DNA from: Pseudomonas sp. ACN8
Lineage (GTDB): Bacteria > Pseudomonadota > Gammaproteobacteria > Pseudomonadales > Pseudomonadaceae
Length of the DNA stretch: 64,000 nucleotides
NCBI RefSeq assembly: GCF_002303925.1
Contig: NZ_MRCS01000030.1
Location: forward strand, 1-64,000
Direction: 5' to 3'
Part shown: piece by piece, positions 27,885 through 36,075 of the stretch
Numbering within the stretch: the first letter of the stretch is position 1
Layout of the letters: each line of letters opens with the position of its first letter
The notes under the pieces: model-generated
Told to the model about the DNA's origin: nothing
Databases searched by the model: none
What the model saw: only the letters and a program-made list of their open reading frames with translations
Program-made: the position numbers and the translations under genes

Positions 27885-29240
27885 ATGTCTGCCGATCAAG
27901 GATCCCGTGGCTACTTCGACAGTTTCAACAAAAGCGCCGAAACCGAGTTCATGCCGGAAACCGCCGGCGCCTCGTTGCAGGACTCACCGCGCTGGTCGCG
28001 CATCACCGTGTGGCTGGCGGCCGCGCTGCTGGTCAGCGCAGTGGTCTGGGCCAAATTCGCCGTGTTGCAGGAAGTGACCATGGGCGAAGGCAAGGCGATT
28101 CCCTCGAGCAAGGTCCAGGTGATCCAGAACCTGGAGGGTGGCATCGTCACTGAAATTTTCGTCCGTGAAGGACAAATGGTGAACAAGGGCGATACCTTGC
28201 TGCGCCTGGATGACACCCGCTACCTGTCGAACAAGGGCGAAAGCGAAGCCGATCGCTATGCCTTGACCGCGCAGGTCGAACGGCTTTCGGCCGAAGCCGA
28301 AGGCCGGCCGTTCAAGCTGTCGGAAGAGGTGATCGCCAAGGCCCCGCAAGTGGCTGAAGACGAGCGCTCGCTGTACGAACAACGGCAACGGCGACTGGCC
28401 AGCGAACAGCGCACCCTGACCGAGCAACTTCGGCAAAAAACCCAGGAGCTGGCGGAGTTCCGCTCGAAACAGGGGCAGTTCAGCTCCAGCCTGGCGCTGC
28501 TGCAACAAGAGATGAACATGTCCACACCGCTGGTGGGCACGGGTGCGGTATCACCGGTGGAAATCCTGCGGCTCAAACGCAGCGCCGTGGAGATTCGCGG
28601 TTCCTTGAACGCCACCACCCTGGCGATTCCCCGGGCCGAGTCGGCGATCGAAGAGATCAAAAGCAAGATCGACGAGTCGGAGCAAACCTTCCGCTCGGAA
28701 GCCGCCAAAGAGCTGAACGAGAAACGCACCGACCTGTCGAAAATCACGGCATCGAGCATTGCCATCGACGACCGCGTGACACGTACCACGGTGGTCTCGC
28801 CGGTGCACGGCATCATCAAGGTGTTGAAGGTCAACACCATCGGCGGCGTGGTCCAGCCCGGCAGTGACATGGTGGAAATCGTACCACTGGAAGACAACCT
28901 GCTGATCGAAGCCAAAGTGCGGCCACAGGACGTCGCATTCCTGCATCCTGGCCAGAAAGCCATGGTCAAGTTCAGTGCCTACGACTACACCATTTACGGC
29001 GGCCTGAGCGCCAAGCTGGAACTGATCGGCGCCGACACCATCACCGACGACAAGGGCAACAGTTTCTATCTGATTCAGGTGCGTACCGACAAAAACCATT
29101 TGGGCGGGGATGTGAAACCGCTGCTGATCATCCCGGGGATGGTGGCGACGGTGGATATTATTACCGGGGAGAAAACGGTGCTGGATTACTTGCTTAAACC
29201 GGTGTTGAAAGCGCGGACCGAGGCGATGCGGGAGCGGTAG
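27885..29240 (+). CDS. HlyD-family periplasmic adaptor of the adhesin exporter (LapC-like)
   Basis: AGGAG lies seven bases before the ATG. The 451-residue protein has a short cytoplasmic lead and one membrane span at about 44-64 (ITVWLAAALLVSAVVWAKFAVL). A lipoyl/barrel-sandwich half follows (VIQNLEGGIVTEIFVREGQMVNKGDTLLRLD), then a long coiled-coil hairpin (about 120-290). The second barrel half has VVSPVHGIIKVLKVNTIGGVVQPGSDMV-type sequence, and the end matches the HlyD signature (PLLIIPGMVATVDIITGEKT). It joins the inner-membrane ABC protein to the TolC-type channel. It is the last gene of the operon; a REP pair starts 35 bases after its stop. Confidence 0.94.
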   Translation: MSADQGSRGYFDSFNKSAETEFMPETAGASLQDSPRWSRITVWLAAALLVSAVVWAKFAVLQEVTMGEGKAIPSSKVQVIQNLEGGIVTEIFVREGQMVNKGDTLLRLDDTRYLSNKGESEADRYALTAQVERLSAEAEGRPFKLSEEVIAKAPQVAEDERSLYEQRQRRLASEQRTLTEQLRQKTQELAEFRSKQGQFSSSLALLQQEMNMSTPLVGTGAVSPVEILRLKRSAVEIRGSLNATTLAIPRAESAIEEIKSKIDESEQTFRSEAAKELNEKRTDLSKITASSIAIDDRVTRTTVVSPVHGIIKVLKVNTIGGVVQPGSDMVEIVPLEDNLLIEAKVRPQDVAFLHPGQKAMVKFSAYDYTIYGGLSAKLELIGADTITDDKGNSFYLIQVRTDKNHLGGDVKPLLIIPGMVATVDIITGEKTVLDYLLKPVLKARTEAMRER

Positions 29241-29274
29241 TCACTATTCAAGATCTTCTGTGATTGTTCCACCG

Positions 29275-29373
29275 CCATCGCGAGCAGGCTCGCTCCCACA
29301 GGGGATTTTCGGTGGTTACAAAAGTTGTGTTCGCCGAAGAACCAATGTGGGAGCGAGCCTGCTCGCGATGGGG
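29275..29373. repeat. REP pair (REPIN)
   Basis: Two inverted copies of the GGGAGCGAGCCTGCTCGCGATGG element face each other across 40 bases, between the exporter operon and the convergent DTW gene. This is the first REP seen from the left edge. Confidence 0.9.
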
Positions 29374-29389
29374 CCCTGACAGGCACCGA

Positions 29390-29986
29390 CTATTTTGACC
29401 CATGGTTACGCTGGTAAACCTCCTCCCCCATCGCCGCAATCTGCCCCTCGATCAACGCCTCGAACGGCTTCAGCAACGGCGTAAACATCGCCGGCGCTTC
29501 GAGGATTTCCAGCGCCTGCACAATCGCCTCCACCGTCGACAACGCCCCCGGCCCCGGCGCCTTGCGCAGTCGATAACGGGACACACCGCCTTCGGCCAGC
29601 GTCACCCTCGGCAATGCCGCCAGCAGCGGATTGAGGTGCAGTATCTTGCGCGCCTTGCGCCAGGTGCCGTCGGGGACCACCAGCAGCAAGGGTTCGTCTG
29701 TCGCGGCACAAGCCTGCATCGGTTGGGCATCTTCGCCGGGAAACAGCAACCGCGCCCGATGCCCCGGTTGATTCAACAACGTCGGCAAATCCTCGAACAC
29801 TTCGCCCACGATCAACTCGGCATTGTTCAAGCCCAACGCCGCCAACCGCGCCGTATTCAGCGCATGGTTCACTTCGCTCGGATGCTGCAACAACAGCACC
29901 CGGGTGCGGCTGTCGAGGTTGGGAATCAACGGGCACAGACAATGAGTTTGCGGGCGCAGGCAACGCGGACATTGAATTCTGGACAT
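29390..29986 (-). CDS. DTW-domain protein, probable tRNA aminocarboxypropyltransferase
   Basis: The 198-residue protein starts with four Cys in zinc-knuckle spacing (CPRCLRPQTHCLC). It carries the DTW-family core: a beta strand and loop VLLLQHPSEVNHALNT, VVPDGTWRKARKILHLNP and SRYRLRKAPGPGALSTVEA. E. coli YfiP (TapT) has the same DGTW-x-x-A-R-K and YRLR elements and makes acp3U47 in tRNA from S-adenosylmethionine; the same reaction is inferred here. Several DTW paralogues exist, so the exact tRNA target is open. The ATG at 29986 lies five bases past the stop of the upstream LysR gene, with AGG inside that gene as its ribosome site, so the two are probably co-transcribed. Confidence 0.85.
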   Translation of the reverse strand: MSRIQCPRCLRPQTHCLCPLIPNLDSRTRVLLLQHPSEVNHALNTARLAALGLNNAELIVGEVFEDLPTLLNQPGHRARLLFPGEDAQPMQACAATDEPLLLVVPDGTWRKARKILHLNPLLAALPRVTLAEGGVSRYRLRKAPGPGALSTVEAIVQALEILEAPAMFTPLLKPFEALIEGQIAAMGEEVYQRNHGSK

Positions 29987-29991
29987 CGTCT

Positions 29992-30885
29992 TTACGCCTG
30001 ATTCAGTTGTGCTTTGAGCAGATCACGGAAGGTCTGGATCAGCGGCTCGCGGCTACGGCCCCGACGCACGATCATCGAGAACGGCGCCTGATAACCGAAG
30101 GTCGCCGGCAGCAACACCCGCAAGTCCCCCTTGTCGGCCCAGGCCTGGGCGTAGTGCTCCGGCAGGTAGCCGATGTAGGCGCCGGACAGCACCAGAATCA
30201 ATTGGGCCTCCATACTTTCTACTGTCGCGGCGCTGTGCTTGAAGCCGTGGCGCGCCAGTTCGGCCTGGCTCCAATAGCCACGACCGACCATGCGTTGCTG
30301 GGTGATGACTTGCTCGGGGATGCGCCGCTCGTTGAACAGCGGATGCCGCGTGCTGCAATACAACCAGTGTTGTTCACGGTACAGCGGCATGTACACCAGG
30401 CCGCTCATGCGCGTGGAAAACGCGCCGATGGCCAGGTCGAGGCGGTTGTCCTGCACGCCGAGTTGCAATTCGTAAGGGCTCATCACCGACAGGTGCAAAT
30501 GCACGGCCGGGTGTTCCTGGCTGTAGGCGCCGATGGCTTCGGCGAACGGCAGGGCCTTGTCGCTGACGGTGGAGTCGATCACCCCCAGGTTCAAGGTACC
30601 GCGCAACTCGCCCTTGAGGGCGGCGGCGTACTGCTCGAAGCCTTCGAGTTCGCCCAACAGACGCAGGGTTTCCTGATGGAACAGCTCGCCCTTGCTGGTC
30701 AGGCTGAAACCGCCACGGCCGCGATGGCAGAGCACCAGGCCGAGGGCTGCTTCGAGCTGGCTCATGTAGGTGCTGATGGCCGACGTCGAGAGATTGAGCT
30801 CCTGCTGGGCGTTGGCGAACCCCTGATGGCGCACCACGCTGACGAAGATGCGCAATAGTTTCAGGTCGGGTAAAGCGTTGGCCAT
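29992..30885 (-). CDS. gbuR: LysR-family regulator, probable GbuR
   Basis: The ATG at 30885 (MANALPDLKLLRIFVSVV) has GGAG six bases upstream; the longer open frame runs into a REP sequence and is rejected. The 297-residue protein has the N-terminal LysR helix-turn-helix (FANAQQELNLSTSAISTYMSQLEAALG) and the substrate-binding part. It is divergent from the guanidinobutyrase gene 349 bases away, as gbuR (PA1422) is to gbuA in P. aeruginosa, where it activates gbuA in response to 4-guanidinobutyrate. Assignment rests on this synteny. A REP pair sits in its leader. The DTW gene follows after five bases. Confidence 0.8.
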   Translation of the reverse strand: MANALPDLKLLRIFVSVVRHQGFANAQQELNLSTSAISTYMSQLEAALGLVLCHRGRGGFSLTSKGELFHQETLRLLGELEGFEQYAAALKGELRGTLNLGVIDSTVSDKALPFAEAIGAYSQEHPAVHLHLSVMSPYELQLGVQDNRLDLAIGAFSTRMSGLVYMPLYREQHWLYCSTRHPLFNERRIPEQVITQQRMVGRGYWSQAELARHGFKHSAATVESMEAQLILVLSGAYIGYLPEHYAQAWADKGDLRVLLPATFGYQAPFSMIVRRGRSREPLIQTFRDLLKAQLNQA

Positions 30886-30936
30886 GGAATGCTCCGGTCT
30901 CGGGGTGACACGTAGTACTCGAATCAATAGAGAACC

Positions 30937-31030
30937 TTGTGGGAGCGAGCCTGCTCGCGATGAGGCCATGACAATCAGCATCAATGTTGTCTGACCCGCC
31001 GCCATCGCGAGCAGGCTCGCTCCCACAGGG
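30937..31030. repeat. REP pair (REPIN)
   Basis: Two inverted REP copies (30937-30966 and 31002-31030) lie between the divergent gbuR-like and gbuA-like genes, leaving about 200 bases for the gbuA promoter. Confidence 0.9.
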
Positions 31031-31233
31031 TTTGCTCCTGGCATCGGGTTTTGCGTATGGAGGGAAGTCTATCGCTGTCCCAGTCATTAGTTTAGAAAAA
31101 TCTGAACTAAGTATTTGCCCGTAGCGATTCTTCCCGGGCACTACATTTCGCAGAATCGGCGCCACAAGGTTCGTCCGTACTCCCGTGAACGGCGCAAACC
31201 AATAAATAAAACAACGACGATGAGGCCCTACCC

Positions 31234-32184
31234 GTGGACAAGATTCTTCACCAACCACTGGGCGGCAACGAAATGCCGCGCTTCGGCGGCATCGCCACCA
31301 TGATGCGACTCCCCCATTTGAATACCGCTGCCGGCCTGGACGCTGCCTTCGTTGGCGTGCCGTTGGACATCGGTACCTCGCTGCGCCCCGGCACCCGCTT
31401 CGGGCCTCGCGACATCCGCACCGAATCGGTGATGATCCGTCCTTACAACATGGCCACCGGTGCTGCGCCGTTCGACTCGCTGTCGGTTGCCGACATCGGC
31501 GACGTGGCGATCAACACCTTCAACCTGCTGGACGCCGTACGCATCATCGAAGAAGCCTACGACGACATCCTCGAACACAACGTGATCCCCCTGACCCTGG
31601 GCGGCGACCACACCATCACCCTGCCGATCCTGCGTGCCATCCATAAAAAGCACGGCAAGGTCGGCCTGGTGCACATCGACGCTCACGCCGATGTGAACGA
31701 TCACATGTTCGGCGAGAAGATCGCCCACGGCACCACCTTCCGCCGCGCCGTCGAAGAAGGCCTGCTGGACCCGGACCGTGTCGTGCAGATAGGCCTGCGC
31801 GCCCAGGGCTACACCGCTGACGACTTCAACTGGAGCCGCAACCAGGGCTTCCGTGTGGTTCAGGCCGAAGAGTGCTGGCACAAATCGCTGGAGCCCTTGA
31901 TGGCTGAAGTTCGCGAGAAAGTCGGCGGCGGTCCTGTTTACCTCAGCTTCGACATCGACGGCATTGACCCGGCCTGGGCGCCTGGCACCGGCACCCCGGA
32001 AATCGGCGGTCTGACGACCATTCAGGCAATCGAGATCGTTCGTGGCTGCCAAGGCCTCGACCTGGTCGGTTGCGATCTGGTAGAAGTCTCCCCCGCTTAC
32101 GACACCACCGGTAACACCTCGCTGCTGGCCGCCAACCTGCTGTACGAAATGCTCTGCGTACTGCCTGGCGTAGTCCACCGCTGA
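31234..32184 (+). CDS. gbuA: Guanidinobutyrase (ureohydrolase family)
   Basis: The GTG at 31234 is the start: GAGG lies eight bases upstream and MDKILHQPLGGNEMPRFGG matches the usual N-terminus. The 316-residue protein belongs to the arginase/agmatinase family. Manganese ligands are in GGDHTI (about 123-128), HIDAHADVND (147-156) and SFDIDGIDP (Asp240, Asp242). It hydrolyses 4-guanidinobutyrate to 4-aminobutyrate and urea, a late step of arginine degradation by the dehydrogenase or transaminase routes. Agmatinase and guanidinopropionase are close relatives. The neighbours (LysR regulator divergent; NTF2-like protein, NCS1 permease and sodium symporter downstream) match the P. aeruginosa gbu locus and support guanidinobutyrase. 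Confidence 0.88.
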   Translation: MDKILHQPLGGNEMPRFGGIATMMRLPHLNTAAGLDAAFVGVPLDIGTSLRPGTRFGPRDIRTESVMIRPYNMATGAAPFDSLSVADIGDVAINTFNLLDAVRIIEEAYDDILEHNVIPLTLGGDHTITLPILRAIHKKHGKVGLVHIDAHADVNDHMFGEKIAHGTTFRRAVEEGLLDPDRVVQIGLRAQGYTADDFNWSRNQGFRVVQAEECWHKSLEPLMAEVREKVGGGPVYLSFDIDGIDPAWAPGTGTPEIGGLTTIQAIEIVRGCQGLDLVGCDLVEVSPAYDTTGNTSLLAANLLYEMLCVLPGVVHR

Positions 32185-32193
32185 GGATTGGTC

Positions 32194-32616
32194 ATGAATG
32201 AACGTGATCAGGTCTTGAAAGCCGCCGCCGATCTGGTGTCCGCTTTTGCCCGTAACGATCGCGAAGCCTACTTCGGCGCATTCAGCTTTGAAGCCAGCTT
32301 CGTCTTCTACACCCTCGAACAGCCCCTGCTGTCGCGCGACGCCTATCAGGCGATGTGGGACAGCTGGCGCGCCGAGGATGGCTTCGAGGTGCTCTCGTGC
32401 ACCTCAAGCAACGCTTTCGTCAGCCTGCTGGGTGACGTGGCGATTTTCATCCATGACGTCGCCACCGAGTTGCGCATGCAAGGGGAGCAACACTTCAGCC
32501 AGGAGCGCGAGACGATTGTTTTCAAGAAACAAGCGTCTGGCCAAGAACAACAAGGCCTATGGCTGGCCTGCCACGAACATTTGTCCGCGATGCCGGAAGG
32601 GCTGCCAACCCCTTAG
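32194..32616 (+). CDS. NTF2/SnoaL-like protein of the gbu locus
   Basis: The ATG at 32194 has GAGG seven bases upstream, overlapping the gbuA stop, and starts only nine bases after it. The 140-residue product has the helix-then-sheet pattern of NTF2-like folds: a long first helix (VLKAAADLVSAFARNDREAYFGAFS), then SFVFYTLEQPLLSRDAYQAMWDSW and the strand pairs GDVAIFIHDVATEL and GLWLACHEHLSAMP. Such proteins often have a small ligand pocket; no catalytic residues can be named. The tight coupling suggests a role linked to guanidinobutyrate metabolism. P. aeruginosa PA1420 holds the same position. Confidence 0.75.
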   Translation: MNERDQVLKAAADLVSAFARNDREAYFGAFSFEASFVFYTLEQPLLSRDAYQAMWDSWRAEDGFEVLSCTSSNAFVSLLGDVAIFIHDVATELRMQGEQHFSQERETIVFKKQASGQEQQGLWLACHEHLSAMPEGLPTP

Positions 32617-32671
32617 CCAACACAGGTGACGCTCACGCACGATGAGCGCGCCTTTATGATCGGAGCTGATC

Positions 32672-34183
32672 ATGAATAACAACAACAACGACCAAAGCCT
32701 TACGCAAATTGAAACCCACGGGGTCGAACAGATCCCGGACAGCGAACGCACCGCAGGCCCGACGGACTTGTTCCGGATGATCTTCGGTGGTTCCAACACC
32801 TTTGCAACCGCCGTCCTCGGCAGCTTCCCGGTACTGTTCGGCCTGTCTTTCCAGGCGGGCGTCTGGGCGATTGTGCTGGGCGTATTGCTGGGTTCGCTGA
32901 TCCTCGCGCCAATGGGCCTGTTCGGCCCGATCAACGGCACCAACAACGCCGTGTCGTCCGGTGCGCACTTCGGCGTGCACGGGCGGATCGTCGGTTCGTT
33001 CCTGTCGCTGTTGACCGCCATCGCCTTCTTCTCGCTCTCGGTGTGGAGTTCGGGGGATGCGCTGATCGGTGGTGCCAAACGCCTGATCGGCCTGCCGGAA
33101 ACCGACCTGACCCTGGGCCTGGCCTACGGTCTGTTCGCGATCCTGGTACTGACCGTGTGCATCTATGGCTTCCGCTTCCTGCTGTGGGTCAACAAGATCG
33201 CGGTGTGGAGTGCCAGCCTGTTGTTCCTGCTGGGCGCCTTCGCCTTCGCCGGTCCCTTCGATGTGAACTACGCCGGCACCGTCAACATGGGCCAACCCGG
33301 TTTCTGGGCGGCGTTCATCGGCGCTGCGCTGGTAGCCATGAGCAACCCGATTTCCTTCGGTGCGTTCCTCGGCGACTGGTCGCGCTACATTCCGCGTGAC
33401 ACCTCCAAGCGCCGCATCATGGCGGCGGTGGTGATTTCGCAGATCGCAACCTTCATCCCGTTCCTGTTCGGCCTCGTCACCGCCACCATCGTAGCGGTCA
33501 AGGCACCGGACTACATCGTGGCCAACAACTATGTCGGCGGCCTGCTCGCGGTATCACCGAGCTGGTTCTTCCTGCCGGTGTGCCTGATCGCGGTGATTGG
33601 TGGCATGTCCACTGGTACCACTTCGCTCTATGGCACCGGCCTGGACATGTCCAGCGTATTCCCACGGGTGCTGTCGCGGGTCAAGGCCACGCTGCTGATC
33701 GGTGTGATGTCGATTGCCTTCATCTTCATCGGGCGCTTCGCGGCCAACCTGGTGCAGAGCGTGTCGACCTTCGCCGTGCTGATCATCACCTGCACCACCC
33801 CGTGGATGGTGATCATGATCATCGGCCTGCTGGTGCGTCGCGGTTTCTACTGCCCGGATGACCTGCAAGTGTTCACCCGCGGCGAGAAAGGTGGCCGCTA
33901 CTGGTTCACCCACGGCTGGAACTGGCGTGGCCTGGGCGCCTGGATCCCGAGCGCGGCCGTCGGCCTGTGCTTCGTGAACCTGCCGGGTCAGTTTGTCGGG
34001 CCGCTGGGCGAAATGGCCGGTGGTATCGACATCAGCCTGCCGGTGACCCTGGGCCTGGCCTCGCTGGTGTACCTGGCGCTGCTGAGCCTGTTCCCGGAGT
34101 CGAGCGCAGTGTTCGGTCCGAACGATTCTCGCAGCAAGGGCGCAAGCACCATGGCAAAGCCTGAACTACGTCAGCCCGCCTGA
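32672..34183 (+). CDS. NCS1-family permease of the gbu locus
   Basis: GGAG lies eight bases before the ATG. The 503-residue protein has about 12 hydrophobic segments and the NCS1 (cytosine/purine permease) features near the N-terminus: GGSNTFATAVLGSFPVLFGLSFQAGVWAI split over two helices, then APMGLFGPINGTNNAVSSG. NCS1 proteins usually take up nucleobases, allantoin or thiamine with a proton or sodium. Position directly after gbuA and the NTF2-like gene makes a guanidino compound the likely substrate here, by inference only. The frame starts 55 bases after the preceding stop, probably in the same operon. A REP pair follows. Confidence 0.85.
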   Translation: MNNNNNDQSLTQIETHGVEQIPDSERTAGPTDLFRMIFGGSNTFATAVLGSFPVLFGLSFQAGVWAIVLGVLLGSLILAPMGLFGPINGTNNAVSSGAHFGVHGRIVGSFLSLLTAIAFFSLSVWSSGDALIGGAKRLIGLPETDLTLGLAYGLFAILVLTVCIYGFRFLLWVNKIAVWSASLLFLLGAFAFAGPFDVNYAGTVNMGQPGFWAAFIGAALVAMSNPISFGAFLGDWSRYIPRDTSKRRIMAAVVISQIATFIPFLFGLVTATIVAVKAPDYIVANNYVGGLLAVSPSWFFLPVCLIAVIGGMSTGTTSLYGTGLDMSSVFPRVLSRVKATLLIGVMSIAFIFIGRFAANLVQSVSTFAVLIITCTTPWMVIMIIGLLVRRGFYCPDDLQVFTRGEKGGRYWFTHGWNWRGLGAWIPSAAVGLCFVNLPGQFVGPLGEMAGGIDISLPVTLGLASLVYLALLSLFPESSAVFGPNDSRSKGASTMAKPELRQPA

Positions 34184-34194
34184 CACAGATCCAC

Positions 34195-34286
34195 CTGTGG
34201 GAGCGAGCCTGCTCGCGATGACTGCGGCACATCCGACATTGATGTGACTGACAAATCGCAATCGCGAGCAGGCTCGCTCCCACAGA
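34195..34286. repeat. REP pair (REPIN)
   Basis: Two inverted REP copies (34195-34220 and 34260-34286) separate the NCS1 permease from the symporter gene and may uncouple their expression. Confidence 0.9.
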
Positions 34287-34347
34287 GACCTAGCCCACAG
34301 AACCATCTTTGTTCCACCATAAAAAAGACAATCGGAGACACGCCATA

Positions 34348-35727
34348 ATGGCTTTGGATTTATTCGTCGTACTCATCTACGCCGCCGCAATGCTGATACT
34401 CGGCTACTACGGCATGCGCAAGGCCAAGACCCACGAGGACTACCTGGTCGCCGGTCGTAACCTCGGCCCGAGCCTGTACATGGGCACTATGGCCGCCACC
34501 GTCCTCGGCGGTGCATCCACCGTGGGCACCGTGCGTCTGGGCTACGTGCACGGCATCTCCGGTTTCTGGCTCTGCGCCGCACTGGGTTGCGGGATCATCG
34601 CGCTGAACCTGTTCCTCGCCAAACCTTTGCTGAAACTGAAAGTGTTCACCGTCACCCAGGTGCTGGAAAAACGCTATAACCCAATGGCCCGCACCGCCAG
34701 CGCGACTATCATGCTGGCCTACGCCCTGATGATCGGCGTGGTTTCAATCCTGGCCATCGGCACCGTACTGCAAGTGCTGTTCGACCTGCCATTCTGGGTC
34801 TCGGTACTGGTGGGTGGCGGTATCGTCGTCATCTACTCGACCATCGGCGGCATGTGGTCGCTGACCCTGACCGATATTGTGCAGTTCGGTATCCAGACCG
34901 TCGGCCTGATGTTCCTGCTTCTGCCGATCTGCCTGTTCCGCGTGGGTGGCTGGGATCAACTGGTCGCGCAATTGCCGGCCGCCAGCTTCAGCTTCACCAG
35001 CATTGGCTGGGACACCATCATCACCTACTTCATGATTTACTTCTTCGGCATCCTGATCGGTCAGGACATCTGGCAACGGGTGTTCACCGCCAAAAGCGAA
35101 AAAGTGGCGAAGTACGCCGGTACTTCGGCCGGTATCTACTGCATCATCTACGGCCTGGTTTGCGCACTGATCGGTATGGCTGCACACGTGCTGATCCCGG
35201 ACCTGGACAACGTCAACAACGCCTTCGCCGCTATCGTCAAAGTCTCGCTGCCGGACGGCATCCGTGGCCTGGTGATCGCTGCGGCCCTGGCGGCCATGAT
35301 GTCCACCGCCAGCGCCGGCTTGCTGGCCGCGTCCACCACCTTGACCGAAGACCTGCTGCCAAAGCTGCGCGGTGGTAAAGAGTCGAACATTGCTACCAAC
35401 CGCTTGTTCACCCTGCTGACCGGCATTGTCGTGCTGGGCATCGCATTGGTGGTGAATGACGTCATCAGCGCGCTGACTCTGGCCTACAACCTGCTGGTAG
35501 GCGGCATGCTGATCCCGCTGATGGGTGCGATCTTCTGGAAACGCGCCACCACGGCCGGTGCAATCGCCGCCATGGCATTGGGCTTTATTACCGCCCTGAT
35601 ATTCATGTTCAAGGACGGAATGGATGCCAACTCGCCGATCTACTTCAGCCTCGGCGTAAGCCTGGTGAGCTTCGTGCTGGTCAGCCTGCTGTCCCCTCGC
35701 CCGGTGACTGAGGCCAACGCTGCCTAA
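34348..35727 (+). CDS. Sodium:solute symporter (SSS family) of the gbu locus
   Basis: The ATG at 34348 (MALDLFVVLIYAAAMLILGYYG) has GGAG ten bases upstream; 13 further codons upstream lack a site. The 459-residue protein has about 13 membrane spans and SSS landmarks: EDYLVAGRNLGP after the first span, TVLGGASTVGTVRLGY, IYSTIGGMWSLTLTDIVQFGIQ, and LAAMMSTASAGLLAASTTLTEDL. It imports an organic solute with sodium. P. aeruginosa PA1418 occupies the same place beside gbuA, so a guanidino acid or a related arginine breakdown product is a reasonable guess. Its transcript appears to end in the unusual hairpin at 35759-36056. Confidence 0.87.
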   Translation: MALDLFVVLIYAAAMLILGYYGMRKAKTHEDYLVAGRNLGPSLYMGTMAATVLGGASTVGTVRLGYVHGISGFWLCAALGCGIIALNLFLAKPLLKLKVFTVTQVLEKRYNPMARTASATIMLAYALMIGVVSILAIGTVLQVLFDLPFWVSVLVGGGIVVIYSTIGGMWSLTLTDIVQFGIQTVGLMFLLLPICLFRVGGWDQLVAQLPAASFSFTSIGWDTIITYFMIYFFGILIGQDIWQRVFTAKSEKVAKYAGTSAGIYCIIYGLVCALIGMAAHVLIPDLDNVNNAFAAIVKVSLPDGIRGLVIAAALAAMMSTASAGLLAASTTLTEDLLPKLRGGKESNIATNRLFTLLTGIVVLGIALVVNDVISALTLAYNLLVGGMLIPLMGAIFWKRATTAGAIAAMALGFITALIFMFKDGMDANSPIYFSLGVSLVSFVLVSLLSPRPVTEANAA

Positions 35728-35758
35728 GCTGTACATAACGACTTGATGCTTTCTTCGA

Positions 35759-36056
35759 CGGGTGTGGCACGGGCGTGTCCTCCCTTATTTCATGCGCCGC
35801 GTTGCGCCTAAAAGCGAGCTAGGCAAGGCGCAGTCCGTAGGTAAGGGTCGTTTCCTTGCCAAGGACTGCAACACAGCCTAGCTCGCTTTTAGGCACAACC
35901 CGAAGGGCCGGATCTGATGTCGTGCAGGGCTGCGTTGCTCGGACCTTATTTGGAACAACCAAACCACGCTCCTCGCGCCTTGCCCTGCACGACATCAGAT
36001 CCGGCGCGACGCATGAAATAAGGGAGGACACGCCCACTTGCCACACCCGTTTTTTT
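35759..36056 (+). repeat. Composite palindromic element lodged in a terminator loop
   Basis: Arms CGGGTGTGGCA (35759-35769) and TGCCACACCCG (36039-36049) followed by seven T form a normal terminator stem, but the loop is 269 bases. Nearly all of it (35771-36035) is one element with three nested inverted repeats. The outer arms 35771-35801 and 36005-36035 match at 30 of 31 bases. Inside are a perfect 19-base pair (35806-35824 / 35876-35894, GCCTAAAAGCGAGCTAGGC) and a perfect 23-base pair (35908-35930 / 35982-36004) that abuts the right outer arm. No open frame is credible. It resembles a MITE-like or structured-RNA element inserted into the symporter terminator. Confidence 0.85.
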
Positions 36057-36075
36057 CGTCTGAAGGAAACTGCAC

